64,000 nucleotides of DNA from Hyphomonadaceae bacterium (GTDB lineage Bacteria; Pseudomonadota; Alphaproteobacteria; Caulobacterales; Aquidulcibacteraceae): assembly GCA_022843225.1 (NCBI GenBank), contig JALHOC010000005.1, positions 24,983-88,982 on the forward strand. The letters are read 5' to 3'. The first letter of the stretch is position 1. Every line of letters starts with the position of its first letter. Below are positions 17,891 through 26,760 of this stretch, piece by piece. Position numbers and translations under genes: made by a program. The notes beneath the pieces are model-generated. The model did not search any database and was not told where the DNA came from. It saw only the letters and a program-made list of their open reading frames with translations.

Positions 17891-18976
17891 TCATGAATCC
17901 AGAACGCCGGCGGCCACGCGTTCGCGATGATGTGCCGGTGGGTCGAGCAGCGTGCTGGACGAGCGCGCGCGCTTGAAGAAGAGGTGGGCGTGGTGCTCCC
18001 AGGTGAAGCCAATTCCGCCATGCAGCTGAATGCCCTCAGCCGCAAGTTTGAGGTAAGCGTGCGAACAATAGGCGCGCGTCCCGGCACAGGCGAGGGACGC
18101 TTCGGGATCGTTGGTTGCGAGCGCTTCGAGCGCCCAGGACAAAGCGGAGCGGGCGGCTTCCAAGGCAAGCTTCATGTCGGCGAAGCGGTGTTTCATCGCT
18201 TGGAACGAACCGATAGCGCGCCCAAATTGAACACGTTGCTTGGCGTAGGCGACGACCTCATCAAGCGTCCGCTGCATGCCTCCGATTTGTTCGGCGGCCA
18301 GCACCACGCTCGCGTGATCGAGCGCGCGCATCAGAGGTGCGGCGCTTTTGCCAGGTTGGCCGACCTGAGCGCCATCGATGGGCACGTTGTCAAAATTCAA
18401 GGTCGCAAGCGGACGCGTGAGATCCAGCGAGGTTCGCGGCTCTATCGAAAGCCGGGGTGCGCCCCTTCCGATTGCAAATAGACTCAAACCCGCGGCTTCG
18501 CGTGCTGCGACGATGAAGAGATCGGCTTGCGCGCCGAAGGGTACGTAGTGTGCCGTGCCGCAAAGCTTACCGCCCTCCACGCGTGCGCCGAGCGCTTCTG
18601 GGAGCAAACCGCCGCTCTGGTCGCGCGCGGCGAACGTGGCGATCGCTTCGCCCGACGCGATCTTGCCCAAATGCGCTTCACCGCCAGCCTCGTTGAGGAT
18701 CAATGTTGCAAGCGCCGCGCTCTCAAACCAAGGGATTGGCAGCAACGTTTCACCCAGGGCCTCTGCGACCGCAGCGAGTTCGGCGACGCCAAGGCCCGCG
18801 CCGCCGACGCTCTCGGGCGCGGCGAGCCCCGCGAAGCCAAGTTCTGACGCGAACGTGCGCCACTGGGTCGGCGCCCAGCCTTCGGCGGTTGCGGTGGTTT
18901 GGCGCACGACATCGAAGGGGGCCGCTTCCTTAAGGAACGCGCGAGCCGCTTCGCTTATCGCTGCCGCTTCGCTCAT
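17891..18976 (-). CDS. acyl-CoA dehydrogenase, beta-type subunit of a probable heteromer
   Basis: 361 residues. It has the acyl-CoA dehydrogenase fold with AYAKQRVQFGRAIGSFQAMKH and HGGIGFTWEHHAHLFFKRA near the C-terminus, but neither the EGT-type glutamate nor a FERG-type glutamate near 245. That pattern matches the non-catalytic partner subunits of the alpha2beta2 enzymes used for steroid CoA esters (FadE28-FadE29, IpdE1-IpdE2). The ATG at 18976 shares its A with the upstream SDR stop. A catalytic partner could be the gene at 28745 or 22043. Confidence 0.8.
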   Translation of the reverse strand: MSEAAAISEAARAFLKEAAPFDVVRQTTATAEGWAPTQWRTFASELGFAGLAAPESVGGAGLGVAELAAVAEALGETLLPIPWFESAALATLILNEAGGEAHLGKIASGEAIATFAARDQSGGLLPEALGARVEGGKLCGTAHYVPFGAQADLFIVAAREAAGLSLFAIGRGAPRLSIEPRTSLDLTRPLATLNFDNVPIDGAQVGQPGKSAAPLMRALDHASVVLAAEQIGGMQRTLDEVVAYAKQRVQFGRAIGSFQAMKHRFADMKLALEAARSALSWALEALATNDPEASLACAGTRAYCSHAYLKLAAEGIQLHGGIGFTWEHHAHLFFKRARSSSTLLDPPAHHRERVAAGVLDS

Positions 18977-19887
18977 CAATAGGTGCCGTAGACGGGTTTA
19001 GGCGCCAGCCGTTCGGCCACCAGACGTGGTATGACTTGATCGTGCTCTTCGATCGTCACGCGACGGTCGGCCTCGTGATGCGGCCCGTCGCGCCAGCCCT
19101 CTGAAAGCCACACGCGGCCTCCGCGCAGCTCGAAGACCTGGCCCGTGATCTCCTTGGAGCGCTCACTTGCCAGCCAAGCCACGAGCTCGGCCATGTTCGC
19201 GGGATCGAACACGTCGAACTCGCCTTCGACCGCTTTCATTGCGTCGCCAAAAGCGCCATCGGTCATGCGCGTGCGTGCCGCCGGCGCGAGCGCGTTTGCG
19301 GTGATGCCATAGCGGCCCAGTTCTGCGGCCTGTACCAGCGTCAGGGAAGCGACGCCGCCCTTAGCCGCTGAATACGCGGATTGCCCGACGCTGCCTTGGA
19401 GGCCCGCGCCCGACGTGGTGTTGATGATGCGCGCATCGACGGGATGACCATCCTTGAGTTGCGCGCGCCAATAATCGACGGCGTGTCGGGTTGTGCAAAA
19501 GTGGCCGCGCAGATGTACGCGCACGACTGCGTCCCACTCTTCGACCGTGGCGTTCACGAACATGCGGTCGCGCACGAAGCCGGCATTGTTGATCAGAACA
19601 TGCAGATCGCCGAAGGCGTTGAGCGCCGCATCGACGATGCGCTTTCCCGCCTCCCAATCGGCGACATCGTCAGTGTTGCTGATTGCTTCCCCGCCAGCCG
19701 ATCGGATTTCATCAACCACGCTCTCCGCCGCGCCTTTTGCCGCACCGGCCTCACCATGCACGCCGACGCCCAGATCGTTGACGACCACCTTCGCGCCTTC
19801 CGCCGCCATTTTAAGCGCGTAGGCGCGGCCAAGGCCCGCGCCGGCGCCTGTTATGATGACGACGCGACCGTCAAGGTATCCTGGCAT
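18976..19887 (-). CDS. SDR, 17beta-HSD4-like beta-hydroxyacyl-CoA dehydrogenase
   Basis: 303 residues, longer than a typical SDR. VITGAGAGLGRAYAL and VVVNDLGVGVHGE near the N-terminus are the signature of 17beta-HSD type 4/MFE-2-like dehydrogenases; the catalytic YSAAK follows. Relatives in actinobacterial steroid regulons (Rv3548c- and Rv3502c-like) oxidise beta-hydroxyacyl-CoA intermediates. The gene overlaps the fadA6 stop by one base and the fadE start by one base, which points to coupled translation of dehydrogenase, thiolase and acyl-CoA dehydrogenase. Exact step not assignable. Confidence 0.82.
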   Translation of the reverse strand: MPGYLDGRVVIITGAGAGLGRAYALKMAAEGAKVVVNDLGVGVHGEAGAAKGAAESVVDEIRSAGGEAISNTDDVADWEAGKRIVDAALNAFGDLHVLINNAGFVRDRMFVNATVEEWDAVVRVHLRGHFCTTRHAVDYWRAQLKDGHPVDARIINTTSGAGLQGSVGQSAYSAAKGGVASLTLVQAAELGRYGITANALAPAARTRMTDGAFGDAMKAVEGEFDVFDPANMAELVAWLASERSKEITGQVFELRGGRVWLSEGWRDGPHHEADRRVTIEEHDQVIPRLVAERLAPKPVYGTY

Positions 19888-21041
19888 CAATTGACCCTTT
19901 CAATGATGGTCACGTTGGCGAGACCGCCGCCTTCGCACATCGTCTGCAGGCCATAGCGACCGCCGGTGCGCTCTAGCTCGTTAAGCAACGTGGTCATCAG
20001 CCGCGCGCCTGTGGCGCCCAATGGGTGGCCGAGAGCGATGGCGCCGCCATTCACGTTGACCTTTTCGTGCGGGATGTTGAGTTCCTTCATCCAGGCCATG
20101 GGAACGGATGCAAAGGCTTCGTTGCATTCGAAAAGATCAATGTCGCCGACCGTGAGGCCGGTCTTTTCGAGTGCATAGCGTGTGGCGGGGATGGGCGCCG
20201 TGAGCATCCAAACCGGATCATCGCCGCGAACAGTCATGTAGTGCACGCGTGCACGGGGTTTGAGGCCGTTGGCCTTGAGGCCCCTCTCAGAGGCGAGCAG
20301 CATTGACACTGAAGCGTCGGCGTTCTGGCTTGAAATGCCGGCGTGAATGCGCCCGCCTTCGATCAGCGTCTTCAGGCTCGCCATTCTCTCGAGCGTAGTG
20401 TCGGCGCGAATAGTTTCGTCTGCAGCGAGGGCGCCGACAGGCACGATCTCGTTCTTAAAGCGACCCGTGGCTTGCGCGAGCGCGGCGCGCTGATGGCTCG
20501 CAAGCGCGAACGCTTCCATCTCCTCACGGCTAATATTCCATTTCTCCGCGATCATCTCGGCGGAGCGGTATTGTGAAACTTCCTGGCGGCCATAGCGGGC
20601 GACAAAGCCTTCTGAACCCGAGAAAGGGTCGGTGAAACCATAGGCCTGCCCGGCCTGCATGGAGGCCATGATAGGGATCGCGTTCATGTTCTGCACGCCG
20701 CCGACGACGACCAAGTCCTGCAGCCCGCTCATCACGCCGAGCGCGCCGAAATGCACCGCTTGCTGTGCCGAGCCGCACTGGCGGTCGATGCAGACGGCTG
20801 GCACGGCTTCTGGCAATTGCGCGGCGAGCCAGCTAGTGCGCGCGAGGTTGCCCGCGTTTGGGCCTAGCGGCTCAAGCACGCCGAAAATCACGTCATCGAC
20901 GCGTTCGGCATCAATCTTGGTGCGCTCAATCAGTGCGCGCAGGCTCGCAGCGCCAAGATCAGCCGGGTGCATCTGTGCCAGGCTACCCTTCTTGCGCCCG
21001 ATGGGCGTGCGGACCGCGTCGACAATATAGGCTTCAGGCAT
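19887..21041 (-). CDS. fadA6: steroid ring-degradation thiolase FadA6
   Basis: 384 residues. Catalytic Cys89 in DRQCGSAQQAV, ECNEAF, the GHPLGATGARL histidine and late TMCEGGG cysteine are all present. GVQNMNAIPI, EKWNISREEME and PIPATRYALEKTGL follow the FadA6 sequence of Mycobacterium closely. FadA6 carries out the thiolysis after ring C opening in HIP catabolism. The ATG at 21041 gives the standard MPEAYIVDAVRTP start. It overlaps the upstream acyl-CoA dehydrogenase by 8 bases. ScdF of Comamonas would be the proteobacterial equivalent. Confidence 0.9.
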   Translation of the reverse strand: MPEAYIVDAVRTPIGRKKGSLAQMHPADLGAASLRALIERTKIDAERVDDVIFGVLEPLGPNAGNLARTSWLAAQLPEAVPAVCIDRQCGSAQQAVHFGALGVMSGLQDLVVVGGVQNMNAIPIMASMQAGQAYGFTDPFSGSEGFVARYGRQEVSQYRSAEMIAEKWNISREEMEAFALASHQRAALAQATGRFKNEIVPVGALAADETIRADTTLERMASLKTLIEGGRIHAGISSQNADASVSMLLASERGLKANGLKPRARVHYMTVRGDDPVWMLTAPIPATRYALEKTGLTVGDIDLFECNEAFASVPMAWMKELNIPHEKVNVNGGAIALGHPLGATGARLMTTLLNELERTGGRYGLQTMCEGGGLANVTIIERVN

Positions 21042-22038
21042 GGGGGGCCTCACTAATAAACGTTGCATCAGGACCAAGCGGAAGGGTGCCGCCGATGACC
21101 GCATCGTCGACACGCTTTAGGTGAAAGGTGCGATCGCCCCAGGCCCCAATGAGAGCCCAAGCGCGCTTCATCCAATAATGGAGGTCGACCTCATAGGTAT
21201 AACCCATAGCGCCATGCACCTGGATCGCGGTTTCGGCGGCGAGCAGGGCGGCGTCGCCGGCGGCGACTTTGGCGACGCTCACGTGCAGCGGCGCTAGGCC
21301 CTGGCCCCGGTCGAGCGTGTAGGCCGCACGCCAGAGCGGCGGGCGCGCGAACTCGATCGCCAGTGCGACGTTCGCAAGGTGGTGCTTGATAGCCTGGAAT
21401 GCTCCAATGGGCTGGCCGAATTGCTCGCGCGTCTTGGCGTAGTCCGCAGCCATCTCCAGCATACGTTCGGCGGCGCCGACGAGCTGAGCGGCGCTCGTCA
21501 GCGCGGCGAGATCGAGCAGAATCGGATCATCGCCACCGTCCAACTCGCCGGACGCAAACAAGCGGCGGAGCGGGTCGACAGAATTGAGCTGCTTTGGCGC
21601 AGGGCGAGTGAGCAGAATTTCCTCGTGCGCGATCACACCTTTGGCTGTGTCCAGATCTGCGACCCAAGGGTTGATGTCGTGCGTGAGGGCAAGGGTGACA
21701 TCGCCTGACGCCAAGCCTTCGAGGTAGGACTTCTCGCCTTTGCGCACGCACCACGGGGCAGCGACGAAAGCGGTGTCCGCGAGCGGTTCGCTGACATTGG
21801 CGCGTCCCAACTCCACGCCAATGAGGGTTGCTTCCAATAGGGTCAGGCCCAGGCCGCCATTGCTCTCCGGGACGAGTAGCCCCGGCAATCCAAGTTCGAC
21901 AAGGCCGCTCCAGATTGCGTTGTCGCGACCGCCAGCAGCGTCCAGAGCACGAAGGCGTTCGGGGGGATGAGCCTTGGCTAGATAGTCGCGCACATGATCG
22001 CGCAAGCGGAGCTGATCTTCGCTGAAGCGAAACTCCAT
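21034..22038 (-). CDS. acyl-CoA dehydrogenase, IpdE2-like (non-catalytic) subunit
   Basis: 334 residues, shorter than a typical family member. It begins MEFRFSEDQLRLRDHVRDYL and ends with GAMGYTYEVDLHYWMKRAWAL, but the catalytic glutamate position near 240 is alanine (LTSAAQLVGAAE) and no EGT motif occurs. It lies 4 bases downstream of the larger dehydrogenase at 22043, which does have the base. This pairing matches IpdE1-IpdE2, the heterotetramer acting in steroid ring C/D degradation. Homomeric activity seems unlikely. Confidence 0.82.
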   Translation of the reverse strand: MEFRFSEDQLRLRDHVRDYLAKAHPPERLRALDAAGGRDNAIWSGLVELGLPGLLVPESNGGLGLTLLEATLIGVELGRANVSEPLADTAFVAAPWCVRKGEKSYLEGLASGDVTLALTHDINPWVADLDTAKGVIAHEEILLTRPAPKQLNSVDPLRRLFASGELDGGDDPILLDLAALTSAAQLVGAAERMLEMAADYAKTREQFGQPIGAFQAIKHHLANVALAIEFARPPLWRAAYTLDRGQGLAPLHVSVAKVAAGDAALLAAETAIQVHGAMGYTYEVDLHYWMKRAWALIGAWGDRTFHLKRVDDAVIGGTLPLGPDATFISEAPHA

Positions 22039-22042
22039 GGCG

Positions 22043-23191
22043 CTACCTCGGCAGGCCGAGCATGCGCTCGGCGACGATGTTGCGCTGGATTTCATTCGAG
22101 CCAGCATAGATCGGGCCCGACAAGGAGAAGATGTACCCATCGAGCCATTCATTGGCGCCTGTCTGCGGTCGCAGTTCGGCGTGGCTCCCAAGCAAACTCA
22201 TCGCCGCGCGGTGCAAACTGCGATCGAGTTCGGACCAGAAAATCTTGTTGAGGCTGGCCTCGGCGCCAATTTTTCCGCCAGCTTGGATGGAGGCGGCCAC
22301 CATGTAAGTGTTCAGCGCATAGGCCTCTGCGTCCATCCAGCACTTCAGCACTGTCTCGCGCAAGCCCGGCGCCGCACGGTCAGCGTTGGCGCGATAGAGT
22401 TCGACCAGGCGCTTAGCCGCGGCTTGGAAACGCGCAGGCGAGCGCAGCATCAGTCCGCGCTCAAAGCCTGCCGTCGCCATCGCCACGTTCCAGCCTTCGC
22501 CCTCCGCTGCAATCCGGTTCTCGACGGGAACACGCACGTCATCGAAGAAGATTTCGGCGAAGCCAGTGTCGCCGTGCAATTGGCGGATGGGGCGCACGCT
22601 CACGCCTGGCGTATTGAGGGGCAGCAAAATAAACGATAGCCCTTTGTGGCGCTTGCTTTCGGGATCGGTGCGGAAAAGACCGAAACACCAATCCGCGAAG
22701 GCGGCTCGGCTCGACCATGTTTTCTGGCCGGTGATCAGGTAATGGTCGCCGTCGCGGATAGCCTTGGTGCGGATCGCGGCCATGTCCGAGCCGGCGCCCG
22801 GCTCCGACCAAGCCTGGCACCACATGATCTCGCCCTTAGCCATAGGCGTGAGAAAGCGGGCCCTCTGCTCGGGCGTGCCGTACTCCATCACTGTTGGGCC
22901 AAGCAGAAAAATGCCATTCTGATTGGCGCGAAGTGGGGCGCCTGCGCGATAACATTCCTCTTCGAAGATCAACCAACGGATGAGATCGAGGCCGCGCCCG
23001 CCATATTCTTCAGGCCAAGTGACCATACCCCAATTGCCGGAGGCAAGCTCACGCTCCCAGGCGACGTGCGCGTCGAAGCCTTCTTTGCACTCGAGCGTTT
23101 TTAAGTCGCGAAATTTCGGCGCATGCGCCTCCATCCACGCGCGCACTTCTGTACGAAACGCCTGCTGCTCGGGAGTGAAAGCCAGATGCAT
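22043..23191 (-). CDS. acyl-CoA dehydrogenase, IpdE1-like catalytic subunit
   Basis: 382 residues. WPEEYGGRGL, WSEPGAGSDM and the C-terminal IYAGSNEIQRNIVAERMLGLP are typical of steroid-cluster FadE proteins. The EGT glutamate is alanine (IYAGS), and the base is instead Glu244 in TAGFERGLM. It starts directly after echA20 in the transcript and is followed by the base-less dehydrogenase at 21034, suggesting an alpha2beta2 enzyme of the IpdE1-IpdE2 type. The step is inferred from neighbours (echA20, ipdC, fadA6). Confidence 0.85.
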   Translation of the reverse strand: MHLAFTPEQQAFRTEVRAWMEAHAPKFRDLKTLECKEGFDAHVAWERELASGNWGMVTWPEEYGGRGLDLIRWLIFEEECYRAGAPLRANQNGIFLLGPTVMEYGTPEQRARFLTPMAKGEIMWCQAWSEPGAGSDMAAIRTKAIRDGDHYLITGQKTWSSRAAFADWCFGLFRTDPESKRHKGLSFILLPLNTPGVSVRPIRQLHGDTGFAEIFFDDVRVPVENRIAAEGEGWNVAMATAGFERGLMLRSPARFQAAAKRLVELYRANADRAAPGLRETVLKCWMDAEAYALNTYMVAASIQAGGKIGAEASLNKIFWSELDRSLHRAAMSLLGSHAELRPQTGANEWLDGYIFSLSGPIYAGSNEIQRNIVAERMLGLPR

Positions 23192-23941
23192 CTAGAACTT
23201 CGCCGCATCCTTTCCGGCGACGAACGCGTCGCGCGATTTCTGGCTGTCTTCGTGCATATACATCTCGAGCGTGAAGCCTTGCTCCCAGCGATAGCCGAAC
23301 ACAGGATTGCGCGGCTCCAACTCGGTAAGAGCCTCCTTGGCCAGGACCAGCGCCTTGCGGCTCTTGGCGGCAATAATGGCGCCGAAAGCGCGGGCTTCGT
23401 CCGCCAACTTGTCGCGCGGGACGACGCGCTCAATCGAGCCATAAGCGTGCAAATCTTCGACGCTGATGCGTCCCCCGGTGAAGAACGCTGCTCGCACTTT
23501 TTGCACTGGCGCCATGCGCCCCAGGAAGCTTGCGCCGCCCATGGCGCCGCGATCAATCTCCGGCAACGAGAGATAGGCGCCTTCTGCTGCGATCACCACA
23601 TCGCTGGCGCCCACGATGTTAACGCCGCCGCCAATGATGAAGCCATGTGCGGCTGTGACGACCGGCACGGGGCACCGATGGATTTCCTTGACGACGCGGA
23701 AATTGCCGTGATTGAGCTTCACGATGCGATCGGGGTGCGCCTGCATCTCTTTGATGTCGACCCCGCCGCAAAAGCCCTTGCCCTCGGCGCGGATCAGCAC
23801 GCAGCTTACGTCCTCGCGTACGCCAAGCTCTGCGATGTGATTAGGCAGTTCGTTCCAGCCGGCGCTGTCGAGCGCATTGACCGGGGGATGGTCGAACACA
23901 ATCTCGGCGATGCGGTCCCTGACGTCGGTGCGGATCGGCAT
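23192..23941 (-). CDS. echA20: ring C/D-cleaving crotonase EchA20
   Basis: 249 residues from the ATG at 23941 (GGGAG 6 bases upstream). It matches mycobacterial EchA20 in order: HPPVNALDSAGWNEL, RAEGKGFCGGVDIKEMQ, SLPEIDRGAMGGASFLGR and EQGFTLEMY. EchA20 hydrolytically opens ring D of the HIEC-CoA intermediate of HIP catabolism. The gene abuts fadE at 23191/23192 with no gap and lies 10 bases after ipdC, the same neighbourhood as in actinobacterial KstR2 regulons. ScdY/ScdD of Comamonas are the proteobacterial equivalents. Confidence 0.9.
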   Translation of the reverse strand: MPIRTDVRDRIAEIVFDHPPVNALDSAGWNELPNHIAELGVREDVSCVLIRAEGKGFCGGVDIKEMQAHPDRIVKLNHGNFRVVKEIHRCPVPVVTAAHGFIIGGGVNIVGASDVVIAAEGAYLSLPEIDRGAMGGASFLGRMAPVQKVRAAFFTGGRISVEDLHAYGSIERVVPRDKLADEARAFGAIIAAKSRKALVLAKEALTELEPRNPVFGYRWEQGFTLEMYMHEDSQKSRDAFVAGKDAAKF

Positions 23942-23951
23942 TTGAGCTCCC

Positions 23952-25040
23952 TCAGGCCGCAACGGCCGCGTTGTCGGCGCCCGCAGTCAAAGCGGCAATG
24001 CGCTCGCGCGCGTCGCGTTCGATCGAAGCAAGTAGTTCAGCGCACGTCGGCAGTTCCCGAATACGGCCGGCGACCAGCCCGGTGGCGAGCAGTCCTTCGT
24101 CCGGTTTGCCGTCGACCACGGCGCGCATGATCAAGCTAGGCGCGGCCGCCGCCAGCATGGCCTGAGCTAAGGAGAGGCCCCCATGGCTGGTCATGCCGCG
24201 CGCGGCCTTGATCATGTCGAGCCAGGTGGCGTTGGTGCGTCGTTTCATTTCCCGCGCCCCCTCGAGCGCGCGCAGCCACATACCCAACGGACCAGAGCGC
24301 TCGATCTTCGCGAACATCGGCGTGCGGATCATACGTTGGGGCAGGCCATCGACTTTCGAGCTGACGCCGATGTCGTCGGTTCCAGCTTTGAGATACCGCT
24401 CTTTGGAGATCATCGGCGTAGGGCTTTCGGCCGTGAGCAAAAAACGGGTTCCCATCGCGATGCCGACGGCGCCGAAGGCGAGCGCCGCTGCAAGCCCACG
24501 ACCGTCGGCGAAGCCACCGGCGGCAATCACAGGAATTTTCACCGCATCTAACACCTGCGGCAGCAGCACTGTTGTGGCGACTGACCCTGTGTGGCCGCCG
24601 CCTTCGCCGCCTTGGACGGTCACCATGTCGACGCCAAGCTCAGCCATCTTCTGCGCGTGCTTCACCGCGCCAACAGTAGGCACGCAGAGAATGTCTGCAT
24701 CTTTGAACTTCTTGATCATCGCGGCATCTGGCCCGCGCCCAAAGCTGACCGCGCGCACTTGTTCGCGATTGGCGATGATGAGGTCGACAATTTCTGCCGC
24801 ACCCGGCTGGAACATGTGAAAGTTCACGCCGAACAGACGAGGCGTGCCAGCGCGCACGAGCGCAATCTTTTCGCCTGCTTCTTTCGGTGTCATCACCGCC
24901 GCGCCCAAAAATCCAAACGCGCCCGCTTCGCAAGAGGCGATCACAAGCGGCGGCTCGGCCACCCAGCCCATGGCGGTTTGGATCACGGGCAGCCGGCACC
25001 CGAGGCGCGTGGTCATCTCGGTGGCGAGTGCGTTGCTCAT
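23952..25040 (-). CDS. ipdC: FMN-dependent enzyme IpdC (nitronate monooxygenase-like)
   Basis: 362 residues with a TIM-barrel of the 2-nitropropane dioxygenase family. IQTAMGWVAEPPLVIASCEAGAFG, VQGGEGGGHTGSVATT, PVIAAGGFADGRGLAAAL and GIAMGTRFLLTAESP track mycobacterial IpdC. IpdC is a flavoprotein of HIP catabolism that introduces unsaturation ahead of ring opening. The ATG overlaps the crotonase stop by 4 bases (ATGA). The family annotation alone would suggest nitronate oxidation; the sequence match and neighbours argue for the steroid role. Confidence 0.9.
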   Translation of the reverse strand: MSNALATEMTTRLGCRLPVIQTAMGWVAEPPLVIASCEAGAFGFLGAAVMTPKEAGEKIALVRAGTPRLFGVNFHMFQPGAAEIVDLIIANREQVRAVSFGRGPDAAMIKKFKDADILCVPTVGAVKHAQKMAELGVDMVTVQGGEGGGHTGSVATTVLLPQVLDAVKIPVIAAGGFADGRGLAAALAFGAVGIAMGTRFLLTAESPTPMISKERYLKAGTDDIGVSSKVDGLPQRMIRTPMFAKIERSGPLGMWLRALEGAREMKRRTNATWLDMIKAARGMTSHGGLSLAQAMLAAAAPSLIMRAVVDGKPDEGLLATGLVAGRIRELPTCAELLASIERDARERIAALTAGADNAAVAA

Positions 25041-25936
25041 CCCTCGCCGGCTTGTTTCTTGTTGGCGGCTGCCATCGCTTTTCCATCGACGCCGCCCAAC
25101 GCATTGCCGGTGGTGAGATCGTTCTGAGCATGCGCGAAATGATGCATGTGGAAATGGGTGTCCATCGCAGTGCGCTTGCCGCGCAGCTCTTCGACGTGGT
25201 TGAGCGCCTGCTTGGTAAGCCAGAGGCCCAAACGGTTCTGCGGCTCGAGTTTGCCGGCCATTTCCGCCACGAAGTCGCGTAGCTGTTCGCGCGGAACGAC
25301 CTTGTTGACCATTCCAAAACGTTCAGCGCGTTCGGCCGACATGCGCTCGCCGAAGAGAATGAATTCCTTGGCGATGCGCGGGGGCAGTTCGAAGCCGTGC
25401 GCCGAATACTCAACGCCCGGAATGCCCATCATGCGCCCGACTGGATCTTGGAAGAACGCATCGTCGCTGGCGACGATCACATCGCACACCCAAGCCAGCA
25501 TAAGCCCGCCTGCGATGCACCCGCCTTGCACCATGGCGATGGTGGGCTTGGGCAGCTCGCGCCAGCGTCGGCACATGCCGAGATAGACTTCTTGTTCGCG
25601 CGTGTAGAGGAATTCCGCCGCCGGCTTGTTGACATGATCGGCCAGCAAGAGCTTGCGATCAAAGGTCTTTGCCACATCACGCCCCGGCGTGCCTATGTCA
25701 TGGCCTGCAGAGAAGTGCTTACCCTCGCCGCCCAGCACGATGACCTTGACGTTGTCGTCGTTGACGGCGCGCTGGAACGCGGCGTCGATTGCGTAAGTCA
25801 TCTGGCTATTCTGGACATTGTGGTACTTGGGCCGATTCATCATCAGCCATGCCGTGCGGCCTTCGACGGTATAAGTAACGGGGTCGTCGGTTTCGTACTG
25901 GATGTTGGCGGCAGGCGGCGCTGACAAATCGTCCAT
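25037..25936 (-). CDS. crotonase-fold protein lacking both catalytic glutamates
   Basis: 299 residues, ribosome site AAGGAG 7 bases before the ATG. The oxyanion-hole loops are present (KHFSAGHDIG; GGCIAGG), but the two glutamates of enoyl-CoA hydratase are replaced by Met146 (GGLMLAW) and Val166 (QDPVGRMMGIPGVEY). A long insert around 82-118 and a basic, His-rich C-terminus (THFHMHHFAHAQ) are unusual. It sits between ipdC and ipdB, so it probably acts on a ring C/D CoA ester. Hydrolase, retro-Claisen or isomerase chemistry is as likely as hydration. Confidence 0.8.
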   Translation of the reverse strand: MDDLSAPPAANIQYETDDPVTYTVEGRTAWLMMNRPKYHNVQNSQMTYAIDAAFQRAVNDDNVKVIVLGGEGKHFSAGHDIGTPGRDVAKTFDRKLLLADHVNKPAAEFLYTREQEVYLGMCRRWRELPKPTIAMVQGGCIAGGLMLAWVCDVIVASDDAFFQDPVGRMMGIPGVEYSAHGFELPPRIAKEFILFGERMSAERAERFGMVNKVVPREQLRDFVAEMAGKLEPQNRLGLWLTKQALNHVEELRGKRTAMDTHFHMHHFAHAQNDLTTGNALGGVDGKAMAAANKKQAGEG

Positions 25937-25946
25937 CCCAGTCTCC

Positions 25947-26750
25947 TTAGGAAGCGCGGCGATCGCCCGGAGGATCGCCTTTTAGAATTGTGGCTCGCAC
26001 ATTGTTAGGGTCGAGCCTGGTGATCTCCGCCAGAGCGGTAGCGTCGGGCGGGGGCGTAATAGGGATAGCGCCTTCGGAACGGACCACCGCAAAGCCAGTG
26101 TTGTCCTGCACTTCTTCGAAGCTAACGCCAGGATGGAGCGACACGAGCCGAACCGCATTGTTCGGCCCGCTGAAATCCATGACGCACAAGTTCGTGACAA
26201 TGAGGCGCAAATCAATTTTCCCCGGCATGCGCCCGCCCGGCCAACGCGCGGGATTGTAGCCCGCCATGCAGACGAAATCGACCTCTCCGGCCACAAGCGC
26301 GCGGCTATTGTGCACTGGGAAAAAGAAGCTGTTGGGGTGGTGGATTGAATTGCCGGGAAAGCCGCGGGCGCCGAGCAGGGCGGCTTTTGGTTTGTTGTGG
26401 TCGCCAATGACGCTGATATTGGCCTGCCCGAAGCGATCAAGCTGCACTGGCGCCACCATGGCGTGGCGCTTGCCGCTCCAAAGATTGTCGAATGTACGTG
26501 CATAGGGCGCCCAACCTTCGGTGACGATCCGTAGATCAGCGGCGCGCGGGCCAGGCGGGACGGGATCTTCGACGAACCAGTTCTCACCGTCGGTAATCAT
26601 GAGTGCGCTGTTGTATTGTGTTTTTGCGAAGCTCGCGGCCAGGCGCGGCAGCGGAGTGATGCCGGTGGCGAGCAGCTCTCCGTCATTACGCCACGCTCGC
26701 GCGGCGGCAAAGATGATGAGCTCTGCGAGCGAATAGGGCGGTTGAGACAC
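25947..26750 (-). CDS. ipdB: ring C hydrolase beta subunit IpdB
   Basis: 267 residues from a GTG with GAGGAGGGC just upstream. It is a CoA-transferase-like beta subunit; the stretches GFPGNSIHHPNSFFF, VSLHPGVSFEEV and DFSGPNNAVRLVS match IpdB of Mycobacterium. IpdAB looks like a CoA-transferase but hydrolyses the last steroid ring (ring C) of COCHEA-CoA. It follows ipdA by 10 bases. ScdL1L2 is the Comamonas name. The pairing with ipdA, ipdC and echA20 makes an ordinary CoA-transferase role unlikely. Confidence 0.92.
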   Translation of the reverse strand: MSQPPYSLAELIIFAAARAWRNDGELLATGITPLPRLAASFAKTQYNSALMITDGENWFVEDPVPPGPRAADLRIVTEGWAPYARTFDNLWSGKRHAMVAPVQLDRFGQANISVIGDHNKPKAALLGARGFPGNSIHHPNSFFFPVHNSRALVAGEVDFVCMAGYNPARWPGGRMPGKIDLRLIVTNLCVMDFSGPNNAVRLVSLHPGVSFEEVQDNTGFAVVRSEGAIPITPPPDATALAEITRLDPNNVRATILKGDPPGDRRAS

Positions 26751-26760
26751 GGCGCCCTCC

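Noticed and set aside
16936..17976. 346-codon + strand frame overlapping ksi and maoC
   Set aside because: It is antisense to two genes with intact catalytic motifs and its own translation matches no family.
23123..24130. 335-codon + strand frame opposite echA20 and ipdC
   Set aside because: Antisense shadow of two strongly identified proteins, with low-complexity composition.
23952..25040. Annotation as nitronate monooxygenase
   Set aside because: The fold is shared, but the sequence follows IpdC closely and the neighbours are ipdAB and echA20.
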